49,099 nucleotides of DNA from the NCBI GenBank assembly GCA_044336815.1, contig JBIIOU010000002.1, positions 1-49,099 on the forward strand, given 5' to 3'. This DNA is from GCA-2737125 sp044336815. Lineage in GTDB: Bacteria > Actinomycetota > Actinomycetes > S36-B12. The notes beneath the pieces were generated by a model that was not told the DNA's origin, did no database searches, and saw only the letters and a list, made by a program, of their open reading frames with translations. This document shows positions 7,868 through 14,776 of the stretch, in pieces. How positions within the stretch are numbered: position 1 is the first letter of the stretch; the number at the start of each line of letters is the position of its first letter. The translations under genes were made by a program, and so were the position numbers.

Positions 7868-8794
7868 TTGTCAAAGCGTCGGCACGTAGAGCACGAGGCG
7901 GAGAACCACGAACGGTGGCTCATCTCCTATGCCGACATGGTCACGCTGCTTTTCGCCCTTTTTGTCCTGCTTTACGCAATCAGCCAGGTTAACGAGAAGA
8001 AGTACGACGAAGTTTCAGCTTCACTTGCAGTTGCTTTCGGCGAGGTGGTTAACATCTCAGATGGCAATGACAGTATTTTGCCCAAGGCCGGTGACAATGT
8101 CACGCTGAGCGAGGCCCCTGTCGTTGACTCGCCCGCTGTTGTCATCCCGAATATCATGCCGACACTCCGTGAGCAGGTCTCGAGCGTGATGTCAACCCCG
8201 GGAACGGTCGAGAATACGAAGTCCGAGCTCGCCTTACAGTCCGCGGTTGCTGCCGAAGCAGCCGACCAGGCAACCCTGAGCAAGGCCGAAATGGCGCTGG
8301 CAAGTGCCGTGAGTTCTGCAGGGCTCTCCGGGAAAGTTGTGTTGAGCCGCGAGGAGCGAGGGTTGGTAGTTACGCTACTTACTGACGACGTGATCTTTGC
8401 GCCGCAAAGCGCTACCCTCCAATCCGCCGGGCAAAAGGCAATCAATGCGCTGCTGCCTTCCCTGCAAGACGCCGGTAGCCAGTTGATCATTGAGGGCCAC
8501 ACCAACACCGCCAGTGTTCGGCCGACCATGTTCCCGAGTGAATGGGAGCTTTCCAGCGCCCGCGCCGGGGCGGTGGCCCGGTTCCTCAACGGCGAGGGTA
8601 TCCCAATAGAAAGAATGTACGTCGCCGGTTACGGTGAAACTTCGCCCTTGGTGCCGGAGACCAATCCCGACCACCTGCGCCTAAATAGGCGGGTGGCAAT
8701 CGTGTTGGCGAGCTCTTTGACCAGCGAGCAACGGGCCCTGCTGGACGGTGCCCGGGCTGAGAATGAGATTTTCGATGACCAAGGTACCCAGTGA
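7868..8794 (+). CDS. motB: Flagellar stator protein MotB
   Basis: MotB pairs with MotA and anchors the stator to peptidoglycan. It starts with TTG 2 bases after the motA stop. The N-terminal plug/membrane segment ERWLISYADMVTLLFALFVL contains the essential ion-binding Asp at residue 23. The central region (about 60-165) is Ala/Ser/Val-rich linker. The C-terminal OmpA-like domain (about 185-290) has the pattern IIEGHTNTASV and later LSSARAGAVARFL and GYGETSPLV, the peptidoglycan-binding fold. The C-terminal end is acidic. Sequence alone does not settle whether the motor uses protons or sodium. Confidence 0.95.
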   Translation: MSKRRHVEHEAENHERWLISYADMVTLLFALFVLLYAISQVNEKKYDEVSASLAVAFGEVVNISDGNDSILPKAGDNVTLSEAPVVDSPAVVIPNIMPTLREQVSSVMSTPGTVENTKSELALQSAVAAEAADQATLSKAEMALASAVSSAGLSGKVVLSREERGLVVTLLTDDVIFAPQSATLQSAGQKAINALLPSLQDAGSQLIIEGHTNTASVRPTMFPSEWELSSARAGAVARFLNGEGIPIERMYVAGYGETSPLVPETNPDHLRLNRRVAIVLASSLTSEQRALLDGARAENEIFDDQGTQ

Positions 8795-8860
8795 TGAAAA
8801 TGGCACCAAGTTCGCTCAAGATCGCCAATTGGCAACCGATAGATTACTCGGAGGATTGTG

Positions 8861-9316
8861 ATGGCTGCTAAGAAATCGGAAGCTAAAGACGGGGAGAAGA
8901 AGAAGTCTCCCCTTAAACTGGTGGTTATTTTGCTCGCGGTACTGCTCGTTGCTGGTGCCGCCTACATGTTTATGGGTCGAGGCTCTGCGGCTCCAGCACC
9001 GGCTGCGGCTGTTGCCGAGGCGCCCGTTATCGAGGGGGCGGTAATAAAGCTTGATCCCCTATTCATCAACCTAAAGGATGAGCGCTTCTTGAAGCTGGGA
9101 ATCGCCCTTCAGACTTCACTCATGGGCAAGGACCCCGAACTTGATGGTTCGAAGGCTCTGGACGCGGCCATTGAGGTATTTAGTGGTCAAGACATCCAAC
9201 AGCTATCTGAGGAGGCCGGCAGAAGCCTACTCAAGGAGGAGCTGCTCACCCAGATAACCGAGGCCTATGGGTCAGAGGTTTCGGACATCTATTTCACGGA
9301 GTTCGTGATGCAGTAG
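8861..9316 (+). CDS. fliL: Flagellar basal body-associated protein FliL
   Basis: FliL is a single-pass membrane protein around the stator that supports torque. The start is ATG 8861 with GGAGGA at 8850-8855; the GTG at 8858 would be too close to the ribosome binding site. A Lys/Glu-rich cytoplasmic tail (1-20) precedes one membrane helix (about 21-41), an Ala/Pro linker, and the periplasmic FliL domain with KLDPLFINLKDERFLKLGIA. The C terminus ends DIYFTEFVMQ, which matches the family end (YFTEFVxQ). It has 151 residues, normal length. Confidence 0.93.
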   Translation: MAAKKSEAKDGEKKKSPLKLVVILLAVLLVAGAAYMFMGRGSAAPAPAAAVAEAPVIEGAVIKLDPLFINLKDERFLKLGIALQTSLMGKDPELDGSKALDAAIEVFSGQDIQQLSEEAGRSLLKEELLTQITEAYGSEVSDIYFTEFVMQ

Positions 9317-9419
9317 CTCCCAGCGGGTCGCCACGGATGAGACGCGACCTTTCAAGATCGGGCTGCTGGTATGCAGGGCTCGAGGGCCGGATGGATCCGA
9401 CTCGTAAATTTTCAGCTGA
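9317..9419 (+). other. fliL-fliM intergenic gap
   Basis: This 103-bp gap has no convincing gene; a short open stretch from an ATG at about 9336 has no family resemblance. No ribosome binding site is obvious in front of the fliM ATG at 9420, so fliM may be translated through a structured leader, or its true start may be slightly different. Confidence 0.35.
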
Positions 9420-10364
9420 ATGGCTAAGTTTTCCCTAATAGCCGACGATAAATCTCACGTGGCTACAAATGTTGACAGTCAATCTTTGGTGTCGGGCGGT
9501 GGATTAGCCACCGAGTTGTACGACTTTCGCAATCCGTCCAAGTTCACGCGTGATCACCAGCGAATTCTGGAGCAGGTCCTAGAGACCTATGGCGACCAAA
9601 CCGGCGGCATGATTACCTCCAAGCTCCGCACCTCTTGCTCCCACGACCTGGAATCCCTGCAGCAGGTCACCTATGGCGCATTCATAAATTCGCTGCCTGA
9701 GGAGACCGTGATCTTGGTAGCAGCGCTGAGCCCGCTTAGCTCATCCGGCATTATCCACTTGCCCCTTGATTTCGCCATGCTTACGGTCGACCTGCCCTTG
9801 GGCGGGCCCGGCGACGACGAACAACCGGCACGCGGCCTGACCGATATCGAGGAGGCCTTGGTTGGCGACCTCGGCCTGAGTTTGGTCGGAGCACTTCGCT
9901 ACAGCTTCGAGGGAATCACCAACTTGGATCCAAGCCTGAGTGGGCAGTTTTCCTCACCTGAACTTGTGCACGCTGCCTCCACGAATGATCAGATGCTAGT
10001 AGCGACCTTCCGTTTGGAGATAAAAGAGCGGGAGTTCCGCACGGCACTAGCTATGCCGCTCGGACCGATACTTCCGGCTCTCGACTCGGCCCTTGCTGCA
10101 CGGCGAGCCGAGCGGAGCACCACCGATCAGGCACAGTTCAAAGTGGCGGTTGAAGAGCGCGTGCGGCTGGCACCGGTTGTTGTATCTGTGCGCCTACGCC
10201 CCACCCAAGGGCGACTTTCAGATTTCACCTCCCTCGCGGCGGGCGATGTATTCCGCCTTGGCCATCCCAAGGACGCACCATGGGAGGTCACAAGTTCCGG
10301 CGTCGTGTTCGCGCACGCACTGCCGGGTGGCGAGGGTACCCAAGCAGCATTTCGAGTTGTTTAA
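9420..10364 (+). CDS. fliM: Flagellar motor switch protein FliM
   Basis: FliM is the C-ring middle protein linking FliG and FliN. Its start is uncertain because no clear ribosome binding site precedes it. The segment ELYDFRNPSKFTRDHQRILE (about 31-50) is the conserved entry to the middle CheC-like domain. GGPGDDEQPARGLTDIEEAL (about 123-142) is the signature of that domain. The C-terminal SpoA domain (about 240-314) contacts FliN. The usual extreme N-terminal CheY-P-binding peptide (LSQxEIDxLL) is absent. Length (314) is close to the family norm. A 17-bp gap separates it from fliN. Confidence 0.93.
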   Translation: MAKFSLIADDKSHVATNVDSQSLVSGGGLATELYDFRNPSKFTRDHQRILEQVLETYGDQTGGMITSKLRTSCSHDLESLQQVTYGAFINSLPEETVILVAALSPLSSSGIIHLPLDFAMLTVDLPLGGPGDDEQPARGLTDIEEALVGDLGLSLVGALRYSFEGITNLDPSLSGQFSSPELVHAASTNDQMLVATFRLEIKEREFRTALAMPLGPILPALDSALAARRAERSTTDQAQFKVAVEERVRLAPVVVSVRLRPTQGRLSDFTSLAAGDVFRLGHPKDAPWEVTSSGVVFAHALPGGEGTQAAFRVV

Positions 10365-10381
10365 TCCGGCGAGGAGTAAGA

Positions 10382-11221
10382 ATGAGCGTTAACCAAGATG
10401 CGCGTCAGCAGGCTCTCATTATTGAGCAGATGCGGATGTCTATGTCGGCAGTGTGTGATGCGCTGTCGGTAACTTCGGTAGTTACCTCGGGCGACCCGTC
10501 GACAACCGCGTTAGACATCGACATCACATCCGCCACCGCCATGGCCGTGGTTGCTGTTGAAGGGTCGATCAACGGCAGCTTAATGATCGCCCTGCTCGCT
10601 GGTGCCAGCCCCGATATCACCACCTCCGAAGGCTTGGTCGATGCACTCGAAGATGCAATCGACGCAATGTCACAGGTTCTTGATTCAGAAATCGGTGCAC
10701 CCGCGCCGGCATCGGGTGCACCCACCATCCCCGCCGACATCAGCGTGCCATTACTTGTTGACGGCGCCGCCGTTGGCGCTGTACTGCTATTTCTCGCGGA
10801 ACCAGCGGCAGCCGCAGAACCAGCGGCAGCCGCAGAACCAGCGGCAACCGAAGAGCCCGCGACGGCTCCGGAATCCGCTCCTGAGCCTGCACCGCAAGCA
10901 GCACCGCAAGCAGCACCGCAAGCAGCACCGCAAGCAGCACCTGCTGCTGCTCCGGTTGCCGCTGCGTCGGTGCTGAGCATCCCGAAGCAAATTGATGCAC
11001 TAGCGAGTGTCCAGATGGAAATAACTATCGAGGTGGGCCGTACCTTCTTGCCCATTGGGCAACTCCTGCAGTTGCAGCCGGGTCAGATTGTCGAACTCGA
11101 TCGCGAGGTTGGAACGCCCCTCGACATGTACATAAACGGCACCTTGCTCGCTCGAGGAGAAATAGTCGTGGTTGATGATCAATTCGGATTCCGTGTGACT
11201 TCCGTTGTAGCAGCGGGCTGA
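10382..11221 (+). CDS. fliN: Flagellar motor switch protein FliN (FliY-like extended form)
   Basis: The C-terminal SpoA domain (about 200-279) has ASVQMEITIEVGRTFLPIGQ, then LQPGQIVELDREVG and YINGTLLARGEIVVVDDQFG, which is diagnostic of FliN. The protein is 279 residues, about twice the minimal FliN, because an N-terminal domain (about 1-135) and a Pro/Ala/Glu linker (about 138-195) are added. The N-terminal part resembles the CheC-like region of FliY in pattern (acidic, with DALEDAIDAMSQVLD), but I do not see the phosphatase motif clearly. The start is ATG 10382 after GAGGAG. The linker is encoded by 18-bp and 12-bp tandem repeats. Confidence 0.9.
   Translation: MSVNQDARQQALIIEQMRMSMSAVCDALSVTSVVTSGDPSTTALDIDITSATAMAVVAVEGSINGSLMIALLAGASPDITTSEGLVDALEDAIDAMSQVLDSEIGAPAPASGAPTIPADISVPLLVDGAAVGAVLLFLAEPAAAAEPAAAAEPAATEEPATAPESAPEPAPQAAPQAAPQAAPQAAPAAAPVAAASVLSIPKQIDALASVQMEITIEVGRTFLPIGQLLQLQPGQIVELDREVGTPLDMYINGTLLARGEIVVVDDQFGFRVTSVVAAG
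10796..10944 (+). repeat. Tandem repeats encoding the FliN Pro/Ala linker
   Basis: Two repeat families are adjacent. An 18-bp unit (GAACCAGCGGCAGCCGCA) is present about three times at about 10799-10852. A 12-bp unit (GCACCGCAAGCA) is present four times at about 10890-10940. Both are in frame and encode EPAAAA-type and APQA-type linkers. Confidence 0.88.
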
Positions 11222-11243
11222 CTCGAGAAATCTCATTTGACTA

Positions 11244-11795
11244 ATGGATACCCTCTGGCTCACCCTCAGATTTGTTGTATCCCTTGCCGTCGTCATTGGG
11301 CTCATCTGGGGCCTAGCGCGGGTCAAGAAGCGTGTTAGCCCCAAGGGCGCCGGCACCATCAATTTGGTTTCAAAGGTGCCGGTCAGCAAGAAGGGCAGCC
11401 TGCTCCTCGTTGAGGTTGGTGGCAAGACCATGATGCTCGGCGCGACGGATACCAGCATCACGTTACTTAGTGTTATAGACACTGCAGCTGACATCGAAGA
11501 AGGCAAGGAAGACAGAAGGCCGGTATCCCTGGACTCACTGCTAGATGAACAGCTCGAGTCGGGGCTGATGCTGGACCCAGATCTTCAGTATCCAGATCTT
11601 CAGTATCCAGATCTTCAGTACCCAGATCTTCAGTACCCAGATCTTCAGTACCCAGATCTTCAGTACCCAGATAGCAAAGAAGTAGCTGCATTGCACCGTC
11701 CCACGGGCGAAGGCCGCCTGGCCGGATCCGTCCTCTCGCCAACCACTTGGCGCCAACTGACCGAGGTCCTGCGCGAGAAGACTGTTCGCTCATGA
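11244..11795 (+). CDS. fliO: Flagellar biosynthesis protein FliO
   Basis: FliO is a small bitopic membrane protein that assists assembly of the FliP ring of the export gate. One N-terminal membrane helix (about 3-25) is followed by the FliO cytoplasmic domain with INLVSKVPVSKKGSLLLVEV and GGKTMMLGATDTSITLL, the typical pattern. Residues 112-141 are six copies of PDLQY, encoded by a perfect-register 15-bp tandem array. They separate the conserved domain from a short C-terminal tail. The gene ends in an ATGA overlap with fliP. At 183 residues it is longer than minimal FliO because of the repeat and tail. Confidence 0.88.
   Translation: MDTLWLTLRFVVSLAVVIGLIWGLARVKKRVSPKGAGTINLVSKVPVSKKGSLLLVEVGGKTMMLGATDTSITLLSVIDTAADIEEGKEDRRPVSLDSLLDEQLESGLMLDPDLQYPDLQYPDLQYPDLQYPDLQYPDLQYPDSKEVAALHRPTGEGRLAGSVLSPTTWRQLTEVLREKTVRS
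11577..11666 (+). repeat. Six-copy 15-bp tandem repeat in fliO
   Basis: Six uninterrupted copies of CCAGATCTTCAGTAY run from 11577 to 11666 (11577, 11592, 11607, 11622, 11637, 11652). The first two end in T and the last four in C. Each encodes PDLQY. A partial seventh unit (CCAGAT) follows. Near-identity between copies indicates recent slippage-type expansion. The unit is a multiple of three, so changes preserve the frame. Confidence 0.97.
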
Positions 11796-12547
11796 TGCGG
11801 TGGCTGCGTTTTGGCCTGACCCTACTTGCCGGAACCTTCACCACGGCGGTTATCGGTATTGCGCTCGCAACGCCGGCCCAGGCGGTCACAATCGAGTTGC
11901 CCGACCTCACGAGTGGCGAAGGCCCAACGAGTGCAATCGTGTTGCTGCTCACCCTTACCGTGTTGGCTGTCGCGCCAGCTCTACTCCTTTTAACTACGAG
12001 TTTCACGAAGATCATCGTGGTTCTGTCACTTACCCGCAATGCGCTGGGCTTACAAGGTATCCCGCCGAATCAGGTACTTGCTGGGTTGGCGATCTTTCTG
12101 AGCTTCTTCGTGATGTCGCCAGTTTTCGGTGTGATAAACACCGATGCCCTCCAGCCCTATCTGGACGGTTCTATCACCTTCGGTCAGGCTTTCGATATCG
12201 GCAGAATCCCCCTCGAGACTTTCATGCTCGCACAAACCCGCCCAGAAGAACTGGCCCTAATGGTGCAGGTATCGCAAGAGCCACCGCCTGCAACACCAAG
12301 TGATGTCTCGCTTACCACCTTGGTCCCGGCCTTCATCCTCTCAGAGCTGCGGGCTGCATTCATCATCGGTTTCGTGATCTTTTTGCCGTTCCTCATCATC
12401 GACATGGTCGTGAGCTCGGGACTGATGTCGGTCGGCATGATCATGCTCCCGCCTGTTTTAGTCTCGCTCCCCTTCAAGCTCTTGCTCTTCGTCCTCGTCG
12501 ATGGCTGGACATTGATCGTCACGGCGCTCGTCGGCAGTTATGGATAG
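11792..12547 (+). CDS. fliP: Flagellar export gate protein FliP
   Basis: FliP forms the core of the export gate with FliQ and FliR. The start is ATG 11792, overlapping the fliO stop. An N-terminal cleavable-looking signal (MMRWLRFGLTLLAGTF, ending ATPAQA) is normal for FliP. The conserved stretches LLLTTSFTKIIVVLSLTRNA, LQGIPPNQVLAGLAIFLSFF and the C-terminal SELRAAFIIGFVIFLPFLII are family signatures. At 251 residues with four predicted membrane segments it is full length. fliQ follows after 8 bases. Confidence 0.96.
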   Translation: MMRWLRFGLTLLAGTFTTAVIGIALATPAQAVTIELPDLTSGEGPTSAIVLLLTLTVLAVAPALLLLTTSFTKIIVVLSLTRNALGLQGIPPNQVLAGLAIFLSFFVMSPVFGVINTDALQPYLDGSITFGQAFDIGRIPLETFMLAQTRPEELALMVQVSQEPPPATPSDVSLTTLVPAFILSELRAAFIIGFVIFLPFLIIDMVVSSGLMSVGMIMLPPVLVSLPFKLLLFVLVDGWTLIVTALVGSYG

Positions 12548-12555
12548 GTGACTAG

Positions 12556-12825
12556 ATGTCTGAATCAAATGTCGTCGAATTAAGTACCCAACTGATGTGG
12601 ACCGCGGCCTTACTCGCGGCCCCGATCCTTCTAACCGCGTTAATTGTTGGATTGGCCGTTTCACTGTTTCAGGGCCTTACCAGTTTGCAAGATCAGACCC
12701 TGTCATTTGTGCCAAAGATCATTGCCGTCGGAATCGCTCTGGTGATCGCAGCGAGTTGGATGGTTCAGACACTGTTGTCATTCACCGTCAACGCATTCGC
12801 CATGATTCCGGACCTGCTCCGGTGA
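12556..12825 (+). CDS. fliQ: Flagellar export gate protein FliQ
   Basis: FliQ is an 89-residue protein with two membrane helices (about 13-37 and 52-75) that packs around the FliP-FliR core. The segments LLAAPILLTALIVGLAVSLF and LQDQTLSFVPKIIAV are the FliQ signatures. Length and position between fliP and fliR are as expected. The ATG at 12556 is preceded by GGTGAC. Confidence 0.95.
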   Translation: MSESNVVELSTQLMWTAALLAAPILLTALIVGLAVSLFQGLTSLQDQTLSFVPKIIAVGIALVIAASWMVQTLLSFTVNAFAMIPDLLR

Positions 12826-12834
12826 GGACCCAAG

Positions 12835-13608
12835 GTGTTTGACCTTGGAATCAGCACGGAGCAGATCATGGGCTTCCTGCTGGTCTTTGCGCGAGTCGGC
12901 GCCTGGGTTTGGCTGACCCCTCCGTTCGGGGGAGGATTCCTGCCCCCTCTCGTTCGCGTCATGGCTGGGTTGGCTTTCGCTCTTCCGATGACCCCTGCGG
13001 CCATTGCTGCATCGGGTGGGATCTCCCTAGAGCCGGTTGATCTGCTGCTTCAATTTGCCCTGCAGATCGTGATCGGAGTAGCCCTCGGGTTGGTTTGCCT
13101 GATCCTGCTCTCGGCCGTGCAAGCAGCCGGTGCACTCATTGACGTCGCGAGTGGATTTTCGCTAGCGGCTGCCTACGATCCAATGATGCAGCAGCAGTCT
13201 GCAGTGATCAGCAAGGCTTATCAACTCATCGCAGGTGTCCTCATCCTGGTCTCCGGCGGGTACCTCATCCTCTTCGCTGGATTTTCCAAGACTTTCGAAG
13301 TACTCCCAATAGGTAACGGCCTCAGTACCGCCGCTACGGCAACGACTTTGACGGAGGCACTCAGTGTGTTCTTTGTCGCCGTCCTACAGATTGCCGGACC
13401 CATCGTCGCCGTGCTGCTCTTGGCGGATATCGGCCTTGGGCTGCTCACTCGAGTGGCTCCCACCATCAATATCTTCGTGCTGAGCTTCCCCGTCAAGATC
13501 GGTCTTACCTTGCTGTTGGTTGGTATTGCGCTCCCACAGCTCACCCCGGTTATTGCAGGGCTGACGGACTCCTCGGTCGACGCCATGCGGGGAATCGTGG
13601 GTAGGTGA
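12835..13608 (+). CDS. fliR: Flagellar export gate protein FliR
   Basis: FliR is the third component of the FliPQR export gate. The 257-residue protein starts with GTG 12835 after GAGG and has about six hydrophobic segments. The pattern FARVGAWVWLTPPFGGGFLP near the N terminus and the stretch ASGFSLAAAYDPMMQQQSAV (about 105-125) are typical. The stop is 1 base before the flhB start. Confidence 0.94.
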   Translation: MFDLGISTEQIMGFLLVFARVGAWVWLTPPFGGGFLPPLVRVMAGLAFALPMTPAAIAASGGISLEPVDLLLQFALQIVIGVALGLVCLILLSAVQAAGALIDVASGFSLAAAYDPMMQQQSAVISKAYQLIAGVLILVSGGYLILFAGFSKTFEVLPIGNGLSTAATATTLTEALSVFFVAVLQIAGPIVAVLLLADIGLGLLTRVAPTINIFVLSFPVKIGLTLLLVGIALPQLTPVIAGLTDSSVDAMRGIVGR

Positions 13609-13609
13609 C

Positions 13610-14710
13610 ATGGCTGAGTCATCGAGTAAAACCGAAAAACCGACCCCGAAGAAACTCAAGGATGGAATCAAGCAGGGCCAGGTTGCACGAACCGCCGATC
13701 TAGCCGCATGGACCGGGCTCCTAGCACTGACCTTGGTCCTACCTTTAATGGTTGAGCAATTAACTGTTCAACTTGAGGCACTGCTCAAGATGATTCCGGA
13801 AATTGCCCGGCAGCCAAGCCCGGAGCTACTCGGTGATATCGCACTGCCGGCGACCTTGACCATGGCACTGCTAGTAGTGCCATTTTTCCTAGCGATCTTG
13901 GTTGTCACTCAAATCTCGGGCTGGATTCAAGGTGGTGCCCGCCCGTACCTTTCCCGGATTGCGCCAAAGGGCCGAAAGATCAGTCCACAGCAGGGCGCGA
14001 AGCGGATATTTGGAACCCAAGGACTGTGGGAGTTGGCCAAACAGATTCTAAAGACATCCGCGATCGGCTTGGTGCTCTGGCTCGTCATTAGCCGAACCGT
14101 GCAAATAATCTTTGGCTCGGGCCTGCTACCGCTGTCGACACTCGCCTCAACAACCGCCGCCGAGGGTATCCGGCTGGTCCAGATTGTCATCGCCACCGGG
14201 CTGCTGATCGCGATTGCCGACTACTTCGTGAGCCGCCAGAAAGTGCGTAAACAGTTGATGATGTCCACGCAGGAGGTCAAGGAGGAGTTTCGGCAGTCAG
14301 AGGGTGATCCCCTATTAAGAGCCATCATCCGGCGCCGCGCATTAGAGGCCTCCAGAAATCGAATGATGGCCGACGTGGCATTCGCCGACGCGGTTTTAGT
14401 TAACCCGACGCACGTGGCCGTGGCCATCAAGTACACCAAGCACCTAGGCGCTCCCCGGGTGGTGGCCAAGGGGGCGGGGGTAATTGCCGCCCGAATCCGC
14501 GAGATCGCAACCGAAAACCGGGTGCCTCTGGTGGAAGACATCCCCTTGGCTCGGACTTTGTATCGAAGTTGTGAGGTGGGCACCGAGATCCCACCTGAGC
14601 TGTTCACCGCCGTCGCCCGGGTGCTGGCCTTCGTGATAAATCTGAAGCGGCGGGGCGTACATGCGGGCCTGCACCATGCCCGTGAAGTGGATCTCACTAT
14701 TCCGGTCTAG
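13610..14710 (+). CDS. flhB: Flagellar export switch protein FlhB
   Basis: FlhB switches export from hook to filament substrates after autocleavage. The N terminus SSKTEKPTPKKLKDGIKQGQ is the family entry signature. Four membrane segments occupy about residues 27-210. The autocleavage motif Asn265-Pro266-Thr267-His268 is intact within LVNPTHVAVAIKY. The C-terminal domain (VVAKGAGVIAARIREIA, VPLVEDIPLARTLY) is complete, for 366 residues in total. A 66-bp gap with no recognisable gene follows before flhA. Confidence 0.96.
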   Translation: MAESSSKTEKPTPKKLKDGIKQGQVARTADLAAWTGLLALTLVLPLMVEQLTVQLEALLKMIPEIARQPSPELLGDIALPATLTMALLVVPFFLAILVVTQISGWIQGGARPYLSRIAPKGRKISPQQGAKRIFGTQGLWELAKQILKTSAIGLVLWLVISRTVQIIFGSGLLPLSTLASTTAAEGIRLVQIVIATGLLIAIADYFVSRQKVRKQLMMSTQEVKEEFRQSEGDPLLRAIIRRRALEASRNRMMADVAFADAVLVNPTHVAVAIKYTKHLGAPRVVAKGAGVIAARIREIATENRVPLVEDIPLARTLYRSCEVGTEIPPELFTAVARVLAFVINLKRRGVHAGLHHAREVDLTIPV

Positions 14711-14776
14711 AAATTCATTAAGTCCGGCAAGTCGCTGCCGATGAGGTAGTTGCCAGGACGGCAGGTATACCCATGG

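Noticed and set aside
10405..11055. Leftward Ala/Gly-rich frame of 216 residues opposite fliN
   Set aside because: It is a shadow of the GC-rich fliN linker; no start signals or family motifs.
11577..11666. CRISPR-like or origin iteron array
   Set aside because: The 15-bp units are contiguous with no spacers, are in frame within fliO and encode PDLQY, so this is a coding minisatellite.
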